Source: Pseudoscleropodium purum (Eukaryota; Streptophyta; Bryopsida; Hypnales; Brachytheciaceae). From it: a stretch of 64,000 nt of DNA. Both the position numbers and the translations under genes were made by a program. The stretch lies in assembly GCA_963969395.1 (NCBI GenBank), contig OZ017795.1, positions 6,386,001 through 6,450,000 on the forward strand, read 5' to 3'. Position 1 is the stretch's first letter. Every line of letters begins with the position of its first letter. The notes under the pieces are model-generated. The model was not told where the DNA came from, did not search any database, and saw only the letters and a program-made list of their open reading frames with translations. Below are positions 10,652-21,485 of the stretch, piece by piece.

Positions 10652-10804
10652 CACTACAAAAAAATGAGGGTATAAATGACTTGTCCACAATGACCGTAGT
10701 AGTCATTTTTTGTCCATAATGACTGCAACATTGTCATATTGCAGTCATTTTTGTGTTACAGTCATAGTGGATTAGTCATTGTCGACTCTTTTTTTTTTGT
10801 AATG
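10652..10804. mobile_element. CACTA-type MITE
   Basis: The 153-bp element starts CACTACAAAAAAATGAGGG and ends TTTTTTTTTTGTAATG (reverse complement CATTACAAAAAAAA). It is flanked by ATA on both sides (10649-10651 and 10805-10807), the 3-bp target size of CACTA elements. The interior repeats GTCAT/ATGAC and CTGCAA/TTGCAG motifs in alternating orientation. Confidence 0.85.
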
Positions 10805-10943
10805 ATAATCATACTCATTTGAATCCTAACCAAACCTATTAGCTCATGCACATTCATGCAATATTGAAGACAATTTAGTTCTAGAACTATACAATCAAAT
10901 CTTTTAATTTTATGACACTGTTTCAAGATAGAAGTAGTTTAAC

Positions 10944-11200
10944 CAAAACTTCAAGGGATACTATGATGATTATTCATAGAGAAATTGTTACTAGAGATTT
11001 ACAAAGATACCACAAACTTGAAGGGATACCATGGTGATTATTTATAGAGAAACTATTACTAGACATTTATAGGAATATCATATATTTTAATAACGGACAC
11101 CATCGTGATTATTAAAAAAAAAATTGTTATTCAAAGAGATACCATAGAACTCAAGCGATACTACAATGGTTATTCACAGAGAAGGTGTTATTAAGACATT
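10944..11200. repeat. Degenerate minisatellite, four units of about 65 bp
   Basis: Four head-to-tail units start near 10944, 11011, 11079 and 11141. Each runs like CTTCAAGGGATACTATG, then GTGATTATT, then AGAGAAA and TGTTACTAGA. No coding role is visible. Confidence 0.75.
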
Positions 11201-11426
11201 AACAAAATAAGAAAAGAGATGCATTGGATTTCATAAATAAGAGACTATCAAGAATCAAAGAAATAATAGAAATGCTTTACAACAAAACCCTAGAGACACT
11301 CCTTGGAGATTTCTTTATTGGAACTAACTACTCATGCAATGAGGTATTCAAATTAATAGTGAAAACTAAGACGAAGGAATAACTTGCCTACCAACCTCTT
11401 GGGACGCATACGACTTGCTTCGTAAA

Positions 11427-11560
11427 CAGGGTTGACGAATTTCTACGTCCGCCCTAAAATAGCGTCCGTTTTCCGGACGTCCGGACGCTAGCAGACGAAG
11501 CGTCCCTCCTGTCGTCGGAAGGCGGACGTGCGGGGCCGGGCGGCTTAGAAAACCCGTTTT
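11427..11560 (+). repeat. Left-type terminus and subterminal repeats of the hAT element (mirror)
   Basis: Begins CAGGGTTGACGAA and differs from the mirror by single C/T changes at 11493 and 11539. The 8 bp outside, TTCGTAAA, partly match TTTGTAAC after the right end at 21598. Confidence 0.9.
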
Positions 11561-11894
11561 GGGTTTTTTGTTTTGATTGTTTTCACCAATGAGAAATTGA
11601 GAGTGAAGTCATTTTGATTTTGATTTTTCTTATATTGCAATTGCGATTCAATAGAGTTGTATATTACTATTTATGTAAAAGCTAAAATATGAAATATATT
11701 TTTAATTTTTTTTGTTGAATTTCATTTTGATTTAGAAACAAAATCACTTTAAAATCCAGCGAGATGTATATCATCAATAAACAAACAATTTTATAATAAA
11801 ATGATTGAAGAAACCATTGTCATTTGTCAACATGAGCTCCATATATCATGAGCAACTAAACAATCAAACATCTAAATTCACATCTCCACAATTC

Positions 11895-12119
11895 CTATGG
11901 ACGCCAATCCACATCTCCTTTAACCTCAGCCCCACTACTCTCTCCTGCAACTCTCCGTTCAAAATCTTCATTATCGGAGTCATCTTCATTGTCGGAGTCA
12001 TCTTCATTGTTGGAATCAAGTATCGTTGTCTCCTTCAAGTCTTCTCTCGAAGTAGGTTTACTTCCTTCTTTCGAATTTAATTTTTCTTTTTTTACTTTGA
12101 CAAAACGATTAAAGGCTTT
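11895..12119 (-). pseudogene. In-frame acidic C-terminal extension of the transposase (mirror)
   Basis: Mirror of 6591-6815 with the same sequence and stops. Confidence 0.6.
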
Positions 12120-15029
12120 TTAAATAGGAACCTTTCTTTTCTTTCTATTTGACAAAGTAGCAACATTTTCATCAAGAGGGGTCCTATTCTTCACTGGAGA
12201 GATAGCAAAAGGTTGCATTTCTCTTTTTGCTTTCACCTTACTCGATTCTTGAACCATCAATCTCGATGTAGGGTCGACATGTCCATGAACAATTATCTCC
12301 ACTTTGGCTTTCTTTTGAAGTAATAGAGTGTCGTTTGTTGATTTGATGGGTTTTTGCGCCATTCCTTTTCCTAAAATGCAATCACGCAAAGATGCCAATG
12401 GTATCCAATCACTATCCGTATCACTTAGGCTTGTAGGTGATGACGCTACTTTCCGTAGATTACCGCCTGTAAAAATTTTTTTGGAAATGTTCACTAGGCG
12501 TTTTTCATATCCAAAGCTCTGAGAATCATCCAATCCGACCAATCGTGTGCTAACAGACTTCAACGGTATTGGTGGAAGAGCACTAGATCTTGGTACTTCA
12601 AAAATTGACTTCATTGACTCCTTTCCTATATCACTCTTCACAATTGCCAAATTTGTGACTACCATCCCAACTGAATCACTATTTTTCTGTACTGCAATAT
12701 TTGGTTCCCCCTCATCACCACTATTGTTGCCCACATCTTTTGGAACGTCCACCTCCATGACCGCATCTTCTTTTCTGTCATTTCCTTGCACTACATTTAA
12801 TGCCACAAATGGAGATTCAGAAATTAGAACTTCTTCATTTCTCCCCTCATCACTAATAGCATTCTCATTGATTTTCACCTCTTTGGCAATAGCGTTTGCC
12901 TTTTCTGATAGAATGTTTTTGCTATTCAAGAATCCCATTCCATTGCAATATGTAGTTAAAGAAGGTAGATTCTCCTGTACCCCTACATTGTCCTCGTCTT
13001 CACAAAAGGTATATGCATCATTTGCATTGTCGGGAACGACATCCTTGCGGTTTAGATGATAATCATGCATATCATTCACCAAATCGGGAAAGCCTTCCAT
13101 AACGTCTTCATCTCCCCATGTTGTCGCACGATTGAAGTCATCTCTACCATCTACAGCTGAAAGGGCCCTTTCCAAATCCTCGTCATCATCGTCATCATTG
13201 TTTTCTAACGTCGGCCTATCTGAATCTTCTGATTCCATCGGATCCACATTATCATTATACCATTTTTTTTCATCTTTTTCCTTCGATGCGTTTAATACTT
13301 TGGAATTGGTATACACGTACACCAAATCCGCTGCTCTCTCCAGCTTCAATTTATTTCGAGATTTGTTGTGAACAAAAGAATAGTTGCTCCAATTCCGTTC
13401 ACATGAAGATGATGACACCGGTTGAGCCAATATCCTCTTCGCTAATGGAGCTATAAATTTGCCACATGCACCTTCAAAATCCCACCAAGCATGTGCGGAC
13501 AACATTTGTTCTTCCGGATTCAACATATTGTGGAATGGAGGTTCCTTGTGTTGAAAAGCCACAAATTCCTTCACCATTGCTGCATATTCATCCGGTTTAC
13601 ATATTCTCTCCAAAACTTTCTTACATCCTAACATTGCATCTGCGTCATCCGCTAGCTCTTTATCATGAAAAATGTATGGATTCAAAAGAGCTGCGGTTGA
13701 TTGGAGATCGTTGTCCACCATTCTTCTTCGGGCATAAAAAGACTGTACCAATGGAATTGCAAGTTTTTCTAGCAAACAAAATGGTGGACTTTGTAATCCG
13801 TTCACGTGCTTCTCTAACTTCCTCATGATATGCAACACCTTCCCCATGCATGGTGATTTTGAATCCAAATCGTGGAGTGCACATATGATTGGTTCAACCA
13901 TCTCCACATAATTGATGGACCGATTCCAAAAATGGTCATCAAGAATAATTTTCATCACCGCTAAGGCTAAGTCTTTCGGTTGGACTTTGGCTCTACGTTT
14001 CTTCTTGAGAGTATGTACATACTCAACCCATTGCGGATCTACCACCGTTTGTTCCAATGCTCCTCTCAATTTTGTCAAACGCTCCATAATGATAAATTTA
14101 GAGGCGAACCTTGTATCCCCAGGCATCAAGAGACCAAGATTTGGCGAATACTTTCGCAATAGAGCTAACGGCATATGTCTCTTTCTGATAAATTTAGCTA
14201 CAAGAACTCCTTTATCCAATTTGGAAGCAATCCATTTCTGTGCAGCCCAATCCTTCAACAACAAATTCAATGCATGTACCACGCACCCTTGGTAAAAAAT
14301 ATGAGGATATTTTGCAGATATTACATCCCATGCGGACGGATTCACGAGAGCATTATCCGTAGTTATTAACACGATGTTCTTGGACCCCACTTGTTCAATG
14401 AACTTTTCCAACACAGCTGCCAAGTACTTCGCATTTTTTTCACAACCACTTGTATCCACAGATCTATGAAATTCTTCACCTGCAGATGATACAAGCATGG
14501 CATTGATGAGAGGTCGATTAGTCACTGAGCTCCATCCATCAATGGACAATGTTGCTCCAAATTTTCGAATGCTATCTTCGATCCGTGCATTCAACTGTGT
14601 CTGAATGTTGGTCTTCGCCTCATTCAACAATTTGTACCGAAGGTCGTGGTATGAGGGAGGAATGTATAGCCTACTGAATGCAACCATTTTCTTCACTGCT
14701 TCTTTAAAAGCTGGATTTCGAGCCATGGAAAATGGTATGTTCGCCAAATAAAAAAAAATTGCCCACACTAAATGTAATTTGCGTCTATGACCTTCTTCAA
14801 ACCCATTCACTAAGCTGCCTTGCCTCTGAGGCCTAGAACTTGATGCCCTCGGGGTTTCACGTTCACCAGAAGCTTCTGTACTCAAAGTCACTTCAGTTGT
14901 GGCACATACCATTGATACCAATTCTTTGGACGCTGGACAAGAGTCTTCGTGGTTAGAATGTGACACAGCCTTTCCGGCCGAAAACTCTTGGACATCTGAA
15001 GGGCCAGGGTTGCCATCCACATTGTCCAT
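12120..15029 (-). CDS. hAT-superfamily transposase (mirror copy)
   Basis: The 969-residue translation is identical to that of 3681-6590, with the same candidate catalytic residues D164, D225 and E544, hAT dimerisation region and terminal basic run. In the proposed full-length element it reads towards the left end (11427), and its start faces the GC-rich block at 15580-15785. The same nonsense codons flank it: TGA before and TAA at 12120-12122. Confidence 0.92.
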   Translation of the reverse strand: MDNVDGNPGPSDVQEFSAGKAVSHSNHEDSCPASKELVSMVCATTEVTLSTEASGERETPRASSSRPQRQGSLVNGFEEGHRRKLHLVWAIFFYLANIPFSMARNPAFKEAVKKMVAFSRLYIPPSYHDLRYKLLNEAKTNIQTQLNARIEDSIRKFGATLSIDGWSSVTNRPLINAMLVSSAGEEFHRSVDTSGCEKNAKYLAAVLEKFIEQVGSKNIVLITTDNALVNPSAWDVISAKYPHIFYQGCVVHALNLLLKDWAAQKWIASKLDKGVLVAKFIRKRHMPLALLRKYSPNLGLLMPGDTRFASKFIIMERLTKLRGALEQTVVDPQWVEYVHTLKKKRRAKVQPKDLALAVMKIILDDHFWNRSINYVEMVEPIICALHDLDSKSPCMGKVLHIMRKLEKHVNGLQSPPFCLLEKLAIPLVQSFYARRRMVDNDLQSTAALLNPYIFHDKELADDADAMLGCKKVLERICKPDEYAAMVKEFVAFQHKEPPFHNMLNPEEQMLSAHAWWDFEGACGKFIAPLAKRILAQPVSSSSCERNWSNYSFVHNKSRNKLKLERAADLVYVYTNSKVLNASKEKDEKKWYNDNVDPMESEDSDRPTLENNDDDDDEDLERALSAVDGRDDFNRATTWGDEDVMEGFPDLVNDMHDYHLNRKDVVPDNANDAYTFCEDEDNVGVQENLPSLTTYCNGMGFLNSKNILSEKANAIAKEVKINENAISDEGRNEEVLISESPFVALNVVQGNDRKEDAVMEVDVPKDVGNNSGDEGEPNIAVQKNSDSVGMVVTNLAIVKSDIGKESMKSIFEVPRSSALPPIPLKSVSTRLVGLDDSQSFGYEKRLVNISKKIFTGGNLRKVASSPTSLSDTDSDWIPLASLRDCILGKGMAQKPIKSTNDTLLLQKKAKVEIIVHGHVDPTSRLMVQESSKVKAKREMQPFAISPVKNRTPLDENVATLSNRKKRKVPI

Positions 15030-15074
15030 TACAACACGTTTTGGAAAAAATCCTTCGCAATGCCGAAATAAATC

Positions 15075-15269
15075 TCAAACTGCCATTGGTAATCGTAGAC
15101 AAAGGCTCACCCCTTTATCATGTACACCTCCAGGTCCAGAATAGCCTAAGTGGCTGAACATACGGCTGAGCCTCCTTGACATGATCGCTTTGCAAAGCCT
15201 ACATTTTACTATAACATCCTCTGGTACACTATACCAAGGAGAAAAATCCCCCGTCGTTTTGGCCACCAT
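15075..15269 (-). pseudogene. BED-type zinc finger of the hAT transposase (mirror)
   Basis: Identical to 3441-3635, including the in-frame TGA (15075-15077). The stop therefore predates the duplication of the arms. Confidence 0.75.
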
Positions 15270-15579
15270 ATTGACAAGTGTATGTTTTACCTCAATTTCA
15301 AAAGAAACCAATAAAATGTTTTAAATTTGAAACCCACAACGTGACAATGTATACAATATCAATGAAATTAGTCACACAAAGCTTTGAAAATCAAAGCCCC
15401 CCCGTCCACCGAACTATGCATTACCAAGCAAGAGACACAATAAATTGAAACTCATAGCCCTTAGAAATCTTAGCGTTCGGTTTTCGAGAGTGAATACAAA
15501 AGCTTCTCTTCTAACATTTATAGTCCCCTCCAGAAAATTTAAGGTTCATTTTTAGGGTTTACATTCAAAAACAAGCAAC

Positions 15580-15785
15580 GGCTCGGACAGGGCTGAAGCA
15601 GACGGGCGGACGGGTCGGGCAGGGCAGTCGGACGGACAAGCCAGACGGGTCAGACGGGCAGTCGGATGCGGAGGACGGGGCGGTCGGACGGGACTATCCG
15701 CACTGTCCGCCGTCCGACGTCGTCCGCGCTTTGGACACGCCGACCGCCCCACTTAAACACTGACCGCCGACGGCGTCTACCCAGC
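15580..15785 (-). promoter_or_regulatory. GC-rich GTCCG-repeat block 5' of the transposase (mirror)
   Basis: Mirror of 2925-3130. It lies about 300 bp upstream of the minus-strand BED-finger start at 15269. Confidence 0.55.
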
Positions 15786-15829
15786 TGTCCATTGGAGCAT
15801 CCTATGAGGCCGATATTACTCAAAAAAAG

Positions 15830-17523
15830 CGGTAACATTTCGAAAAAAACCAGCCTAATAATCATTGCTAAATGAGGATCAATGTAATTGATTTATCATT
15901 TTATTTTATTTTTAAATGTAAACCCTAAACCCTATACCCTAATTACCGTAAACCTTTTCTTTTCTCCCCTAAATTGTTTTACGAATGAGGGGAATGTGGT
16001 TAAGTTGAATATGTTTGGATTATTTACTCATATTATCCCTCTAAATAGGTTTTGAGAAGATCTGAAGATGGTGGGGATTTTTTTAAAGTTCATTAGGAAA
16101 TCAAATGTTTTGCAGAAATAATCAATTCCTTTTTCATCGTAAGCAAATGAAATTTTAAAAAAAGGCCCCAATACATAATTAGAATAACAGTTTAATGGAT
16201 TTCAACCTCATGATATTTAATGAAAGGTTGTGATTTCTAATTAGAAGTGCATCACGATCTTCAAATGAACATCAAGTCTTTCATATTTTTTAATGAAATT
16301 TTGATTAGATTTGAAAACAAAGAAAAAGAATCAATGTTTTAACTTTCAAATCATGTATGGCTATATTTTTCCTTAAAAACATAGAAAAATTCGTTACTCA
16401 AGTTGGTTGAGTAGAATACATTATACACTTTTACATGATTACATGTGCTATATTTATTTTGAAGGGTAATTCCAATATTCTTATTTCAGATGTTTTTAAA
16501 TATTAATTTTAAAAAAGAGGGTTCATTGCTTAAAAATCTAAAAAATTGACAAACATAATTTCTATTATAAATAGGAATTGAATTCGGAATTCGAATTTTG
16601 AAATGATTCAAATGAACAAGATATTGATTATAAAATATTTCTTCGTTTGAGTTTTCAAAATGAATTCACGAAACAATTGCAAACTTTTGAACTTAGGTAT
16701 ATGATATTGTTTTCGGTTTGTACTTTGTAGAGTATAATATTTCAATTTTAATCCTAAATAAATGAAAAAACTCCACATGAATGAAATGTTTCTATGTATT
16801 GCACAAAGATTTCTACCAATTACTATGATAATTAAATACATTGTTACATTTCATAAAATATTCTACATAGAAAGAAAAAAAATCATTTCAGTTTTCAATC
16901 ATGATAAACGATGTCTTCTACTCTTTCTGTTATATGTTCATTTTGTATAACGTGTACATTGTACAATCTTTGAGAGCAGGGGAGTTCATTTTTGACTCTC
17001 ATTGAAATAGAAAATATATTTGTGTTTGGATTTTGAAATCATTATGTATTCTACGGTCTTGCAATAATGCATCTTGCTCCTTCCTTTGAATCCTTTTGAT
17101 ATTTTTTTTTTCCTTTGCTTTCTCGTAGGGCTCTTGTTCTCTTGTTCTCTTGATTTGACCAGCCTATTTGGCTTGGCTCTTAGTTTTTTGTTTTTTTAAT
17201 GCAATGGTTTATGCATATGTTATAAAAAATATATATTATTTATTTAAAATTAAAATATTGATGAACAAATGCATAAAGGCATTCAATGCTTTCACATTTA
17301 AAGTTATAAATCTATCATAAATCACTCTTGCAAATTTGAATGATTGAATCAAAAATTTGAAAATGTAATTACAAGAGCTTTCAATTCAATCAATTGCATA
17401 AATCATAAATGTTGAAATGCAACTCGTATGAGTTTAGCATCTATGAAGATTAATTCATGCCATCCACACGCAATTTTTCAATTTAATAAAATGCAATCGA
17501 GTACTACAATTTCTTTCCCTTCA
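15830..17523. other. AT-rich interior of the hAT copy (mirror)
   Basis: Mirror of 1187-2880. In the proposed full-length element this is the AT-rich middle between the two divergent genes. It holds a telobox-like AAACCCTAAACCCT run near 15919-15935. Confidence 0.6.
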
Positions 17524-17531
17524 ATTCTCCA

Positions 17532-17804
17532 CAAGGTTGACATGACGTCCGGACGCGGACGCTGTGTTCGCAACGTCTGCTGACATTTGCGGTCCCGGTG
17601 GACGCAGCGTCCGCCCGTCCGCCCGTTTACGGCCGTCCGATCGACGCGCGGACTGATTTGGTCCGCACGATCTGGGTGCCCGCCCCGTCCGTCCGCCCTG
17701 CCCGTTCGCTTTCTGACGGCGGTCGGGACGCTGCGTCCGTTAGCGTCCGGACATCCGGAAAACGGACGCTATTTTGGGGCGGACATTGAGATTCGTCAAC
17801 CCTG
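17532..17804. mobile_element. Non-autonomous hAT element (MITE), mirror copy
   Basis: Reverse complement of 906-1178, flanked by ATTCTCCA on both sides. Its presence at the matching place in both arms shows that it inserted into the large element before the arms were copied. Confidence 0.93.
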
Positions 17805-18219
17805 ATTCTCCAAGTAACATTCACTTCATATCTTTCTCTATTTGTTTATTTAATTTTTGGGAATAAATGGAGAAACCATCTTTGTCTATATTTGAACATG
17901 CACTCTTATTTGATTGATGAAGAATAGATCTATGAAATATATAATCATTGATTTGTTCGTGTTGATTTATCTAATATATTTTATGTATGTATATATATTT
18001 ATATATATATATCATTAAAGGAGTATGGAAGACAAGATTGACAGATTGTGTTCAAATGTTGTTGATTTTGAAATGATTTAGTACTATATCATTTATAAGA
18101 ATATTATAATAGTATTATGTTATAATATTCCTAAAATAATTGCAATAAATATTAAAATACATGCTAAGTTAGGTTTGTTAGCCTACCAATTGTTCATTAA
18201 TAGACATAATTGAATAGCC

Positions 18220-18423
18220 CCCTTAAATGAAACATTCAATATCTAATATCTTACAATCCAAATGCTGGATTTGTCTAAAATTTTTTCCACATCTTTTCCA
18301 ACTAATTTACTACAAGATCCTACGGTTACATATGCCCCAAAGTATTTTTCTTCTAAGACTTGGTATTTGCACTACTAATGGCAGTTTTGAAGTGTTTTTA
18401 GTGAAAAGAACTTTAGGGGTTAA
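18220..18423 (+). repeat. Partial copy of the TTAA/CCCTAAAG repeat family (mirror)
   Basis: Mirror of 287-490, ending CTTTAGGGG followed by TTAA at 18420-18423. It was inserted before the two arms were duplicated. Confidence 0.75.
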
Positions 18424-18875
18424 ACATCTATACCGTTAGATTTTGAAAAAAGAACAATTTGCTTTATTGGGGATAACTATAAATTCGTGCTCTTTTTCGA
18501 TAGCCAAAACACACTTGCAAGGACTTGGACATTTAGCGGTTTACTAAGTGATTAGACGTCAACTAATTCAATTTAATAGTAGAATTTTTATTGAACTACC
18601 TTCTTACAATTGCTTTATACAAAATGCAACGTGAATATTTGGGCACATATATTAAACGTCACAATCCTTTCGTGAATTTTTGCACATTTTAGCTCATATT
18701 TTTGTACAAAAATATCATTTACCAAGAAGTCATAAATTTGGTCATAAAGGAAGGCTACCTTTTTTAATTTCAAATTTTACATTGAATGAATGAAAAGTTA
18801 GGTGAACTATACAGTGCCATGAAGACCTCTGTTTATCGTGCAAAATATGGGTTTAGGGTCGCTTTAGGGTCAAAC

Positions 18876-19420
18876 CGCCCCGTCCGCCCTCGTACCCATC
18901 CACCCTCGTACCCATCCGCCCTCATACCCATCCCCCCCATCCGCCCCGACCCCCATCAGCCCAAACCCCGTCCGCCCCGATACCTGTCTGCCGTCTGCCC
19001 CGTCCGCCCCGATACCTGTCCGCCCCGTCCGCCTCAATACCCGTCCGCCCTATCCGTCCGATCCGGCGTCCGCCCTGTCCGCCCCGTCCGCCCCGATATC
19101 CATCCGCCCTGTCCTCCGTCCGCCCTGTCTATCGGATCCAGCGTCCGCCCTATCCGCCCTGATACCCGTCCGCCTTGTCCGTCCGATCTGGCGTCCGCCC
19201 TGTCCGCCCCGTCCGCCCTGATACCCGTCCGCCCCGTTACGACCGATGCGTCCGCCCTCCCCGGACCCTCCGATCGGGCGGACGCCAGATTTGCTCGCCT
19301 GTGGCTGTCCGATCGGGCGGATGGGGCTCTAGGGTTTCGGGGAAGCGGACAGCCGATCCGTTCGCCACCCCCGGCCCATCCGATCGGGCGGACAGGCCAT
19401 CCGCATTGTCACTTTTGCTT
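18876..19420 (+). promoter_or_regulatory. GC-rich GTCCGCC tandem block 5' of the kinase-like gene
   Basis: About 540 bp of head-to-tail CCGTCCGCCC and GATACCCGTCCGCC units, then GATCGGGCGGAC units on the other strand. The block ends about 180 bp before the ATG at 19601, mirroring the placement of the block before the transposase. A promoter or transposase-binding role is inference. The long Pro-rich open frames across it are artefacts of composition. Confidence 0.55.
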
Positions 19421-19600
19421 TGCCCCTTGTGAATGCAAGGTGGAGCGGAGAGCTTGGTGATTCATCCTCCATTGGCTCCTTTCCGAGGCAAGGCAAGAGT
19501 GGTTTATTGGGGCCCCTTTGTTGCCAATTTTTTTAACATTTACGCGTGGAATTCACATTTAAATTAGAAAATTTCATCTATATCAATTTCATTTGTCACG

Positions 19601-21094
19601 ATGACGAAGGGAAAGAAGAAGGTTGTGAAGCTTAAACATGGAGAGGGACCATCAAACTTGGAGGTAGCTCGCCAAAGTCCTTCAGAAGAATGCAAAAAAT
19701 TCATGATCGAGCGCATCGTTCAATTTTATGAATCGGAAACAACATTGTCTTTAGACAATAAGTACATCAAATATCAAGAGGAGTACGTGTCTAAATTCAA
19801 GGTAGACATGATACAGATGTTGTTGAATGCATTGAATGTTCCGAAGTGGCATGACGAAATGGATAAAGCGCACTTCACCAAATGTTTGAAGAACAAGGTT
19901 CATGACGCTTTGTGGAATTCCAAAGTCATTTTGGTTAAATATGGCAAGGAATATCGACCCAATGACGCCCAATTTGAAGAAGTGATTTTGAGAGCGGACT
20001 TATTTAAGGGGCGATGTGTTCCATTCGCCAAAAGGCACAATCGAGTTGGTTCGATTGCTTGGTGGAAAAGCAATGATGGAGTTGCTGAAGCAGAAAGGAC
20101 CAAACGGCACCTAATAGCACTTCCAAATACAACACGCGTGATTGCTATTGATGATAGAACGATGAGAGGTGGATATGCAACGATTCGAAAGGTCTGTATT
20201 GAAGGATGTCCAGGAATACTTCTTTATTAGGAGTTTGCGGCAAAGAAATCCATTCACCACCAAACTCGACTCGATCTTGCAAAGTTAAAACATCAAAACG
20301 AATCAATGGCTGTTCGAATTCCACACGCGGGTGTGATATGGTTTGCTGCGGTGTACGGAACGACGTGTGAAGGTTATGCGTATTGGTGGAATGGTGGAAC
20401 TCTTCGACAAATGTTGAATATGGATAAGGACTTTCCAGACAACATTCAAATCCGTTTGATGTATACGAATCCAACCGAAGAGGAGGTTGTAAAAGCTCAC
20501 CGTTTATGGCGATATCGGAAGAAGCGCACGGAGCTGACATGGGCCTTTATGCATATAATGTATGCAGTGCATCTTGCTGGACATTTGCACAATGATCTTT
20601 CTCCGGACAACATCTTGTTGCATTTTCCAGAGGATGAGTCACGTGTGTACATTGGAGTTTGCGATTGGGGCATGACCACCTTAGCTTCTCAACCAATGAA
20701 ATCTTTGTACACATTCACGTCAGCAGATGAGATGAAACAGACTTTGTAGAGGAGATGGTGGGTGGATCCACGTATTGCATATTTGCATAAAGCAGGTGCA
20801 GATGTGGAAGTCATTCCGATGTATTCACGTAAGTCGGAAGAGTATGCCATTCGAAAAATTGCTCGGCGGATGAATGGAAACAACATGTCAGAGGCGTATT
20901 TCAACTTGCTATTTAAAACACCTAGTGCGACACAATTTGCCTTTCATGACTTTGCAAAAGTGTTTTATGCTTACTTGAAGCGCATTTCTTCGAAGACAGA
21001 CGATAAAAATACTAGTTTGGCCCATGTAATTACGCGATTTTCTAATATATATCGTTGGCCGATGCCAGATGAACATTTCCGCCATTTATATTAG
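19601..21094 (+). pseudogene. Transposon-borne protein kinase-like gene, interrupted by two in-frame TAG codons
   Basis: One frame runs from ATG 19601 to the stop at 21092-21094 (497 positions), broken only by TAG at 20228-20230 and 20747-20749. Codons 1-170 are unrecognised and charged. From 187 a kinase-like fold can be read: a Gly-rich RGGYATIRK segment, AAKK with candidate ATP lysine K215, a hinge-like YAYWWNGGTLRQML, a catalytic loop HNDLSPDNILL (D332, N337), and VCDWGM in place of DFG (D355). HRD has become HND. Codons 384-497 are unrecognised. It is not a known hAT gene. It lies divergently to the transposase within the proposed element. With both stops read as such, no product could hold a complete kinase fold. 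Confidence 0.7.
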
Positions 21095-21485
21095 ATTGGT
21101 AGTGCAGAAGTAGTAGTTGAATAGGTTATATAGGCATTAAAAATTAGTTTAGAAATATAGAGTTGGAATGAAAAAAATTATATGTGCAATTAGCCAAATG
21201 TGCACAATGTATGGTATTCTATATTAAATTCAATACATTTTGCCCATATTGATTATGTTTGTATTTGTGTTGATCTCAATTTTTTAAATAGTATATATAT
21301 ATATTTGAAGTCACAAACTTTTTTAGTTTGCCTTTTGAAAATGAATTGGAATTTTTTCATAGTTTCAAGACTATTATGGACTCATGGTCAAACTTTATAA
21401 TCTTTCAATTTATAAGAGACATTGTTTTAATAACAAATCGCGAACCATTGCACTTCATTTAAGATTTAATTGTTTAAAGATTAAG

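Larger units (their letters stand above)
11422..18709. repeat. Right arm of the giant inverted repeat
   Basis: Mirror of 1-7288. The two arms are separated by a 4133-bp spacer (7289-11421) that is not itself palindromic. The right arm is contained in the larger element at 11427-21598. The symmetry could continue to the right of 18709, because the matching sequence would lie left of the window. Confidence 0.97.

Noticed and set aside
18786..19460. 224-codon Pro/Arg-rich open frame
   Set aside because: It lies wholly in the GTCCGCC tandem block. Openness follows from GC-rich repeats with few stops, and the other frame is equally open.
3633..20749. Stop-codon reassignment across the transposon genes
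   Set aside because: TGA, TAA and TAG all occur as interruptions, and the neighbouring host genes use ordinary stops. Decay is simpler.
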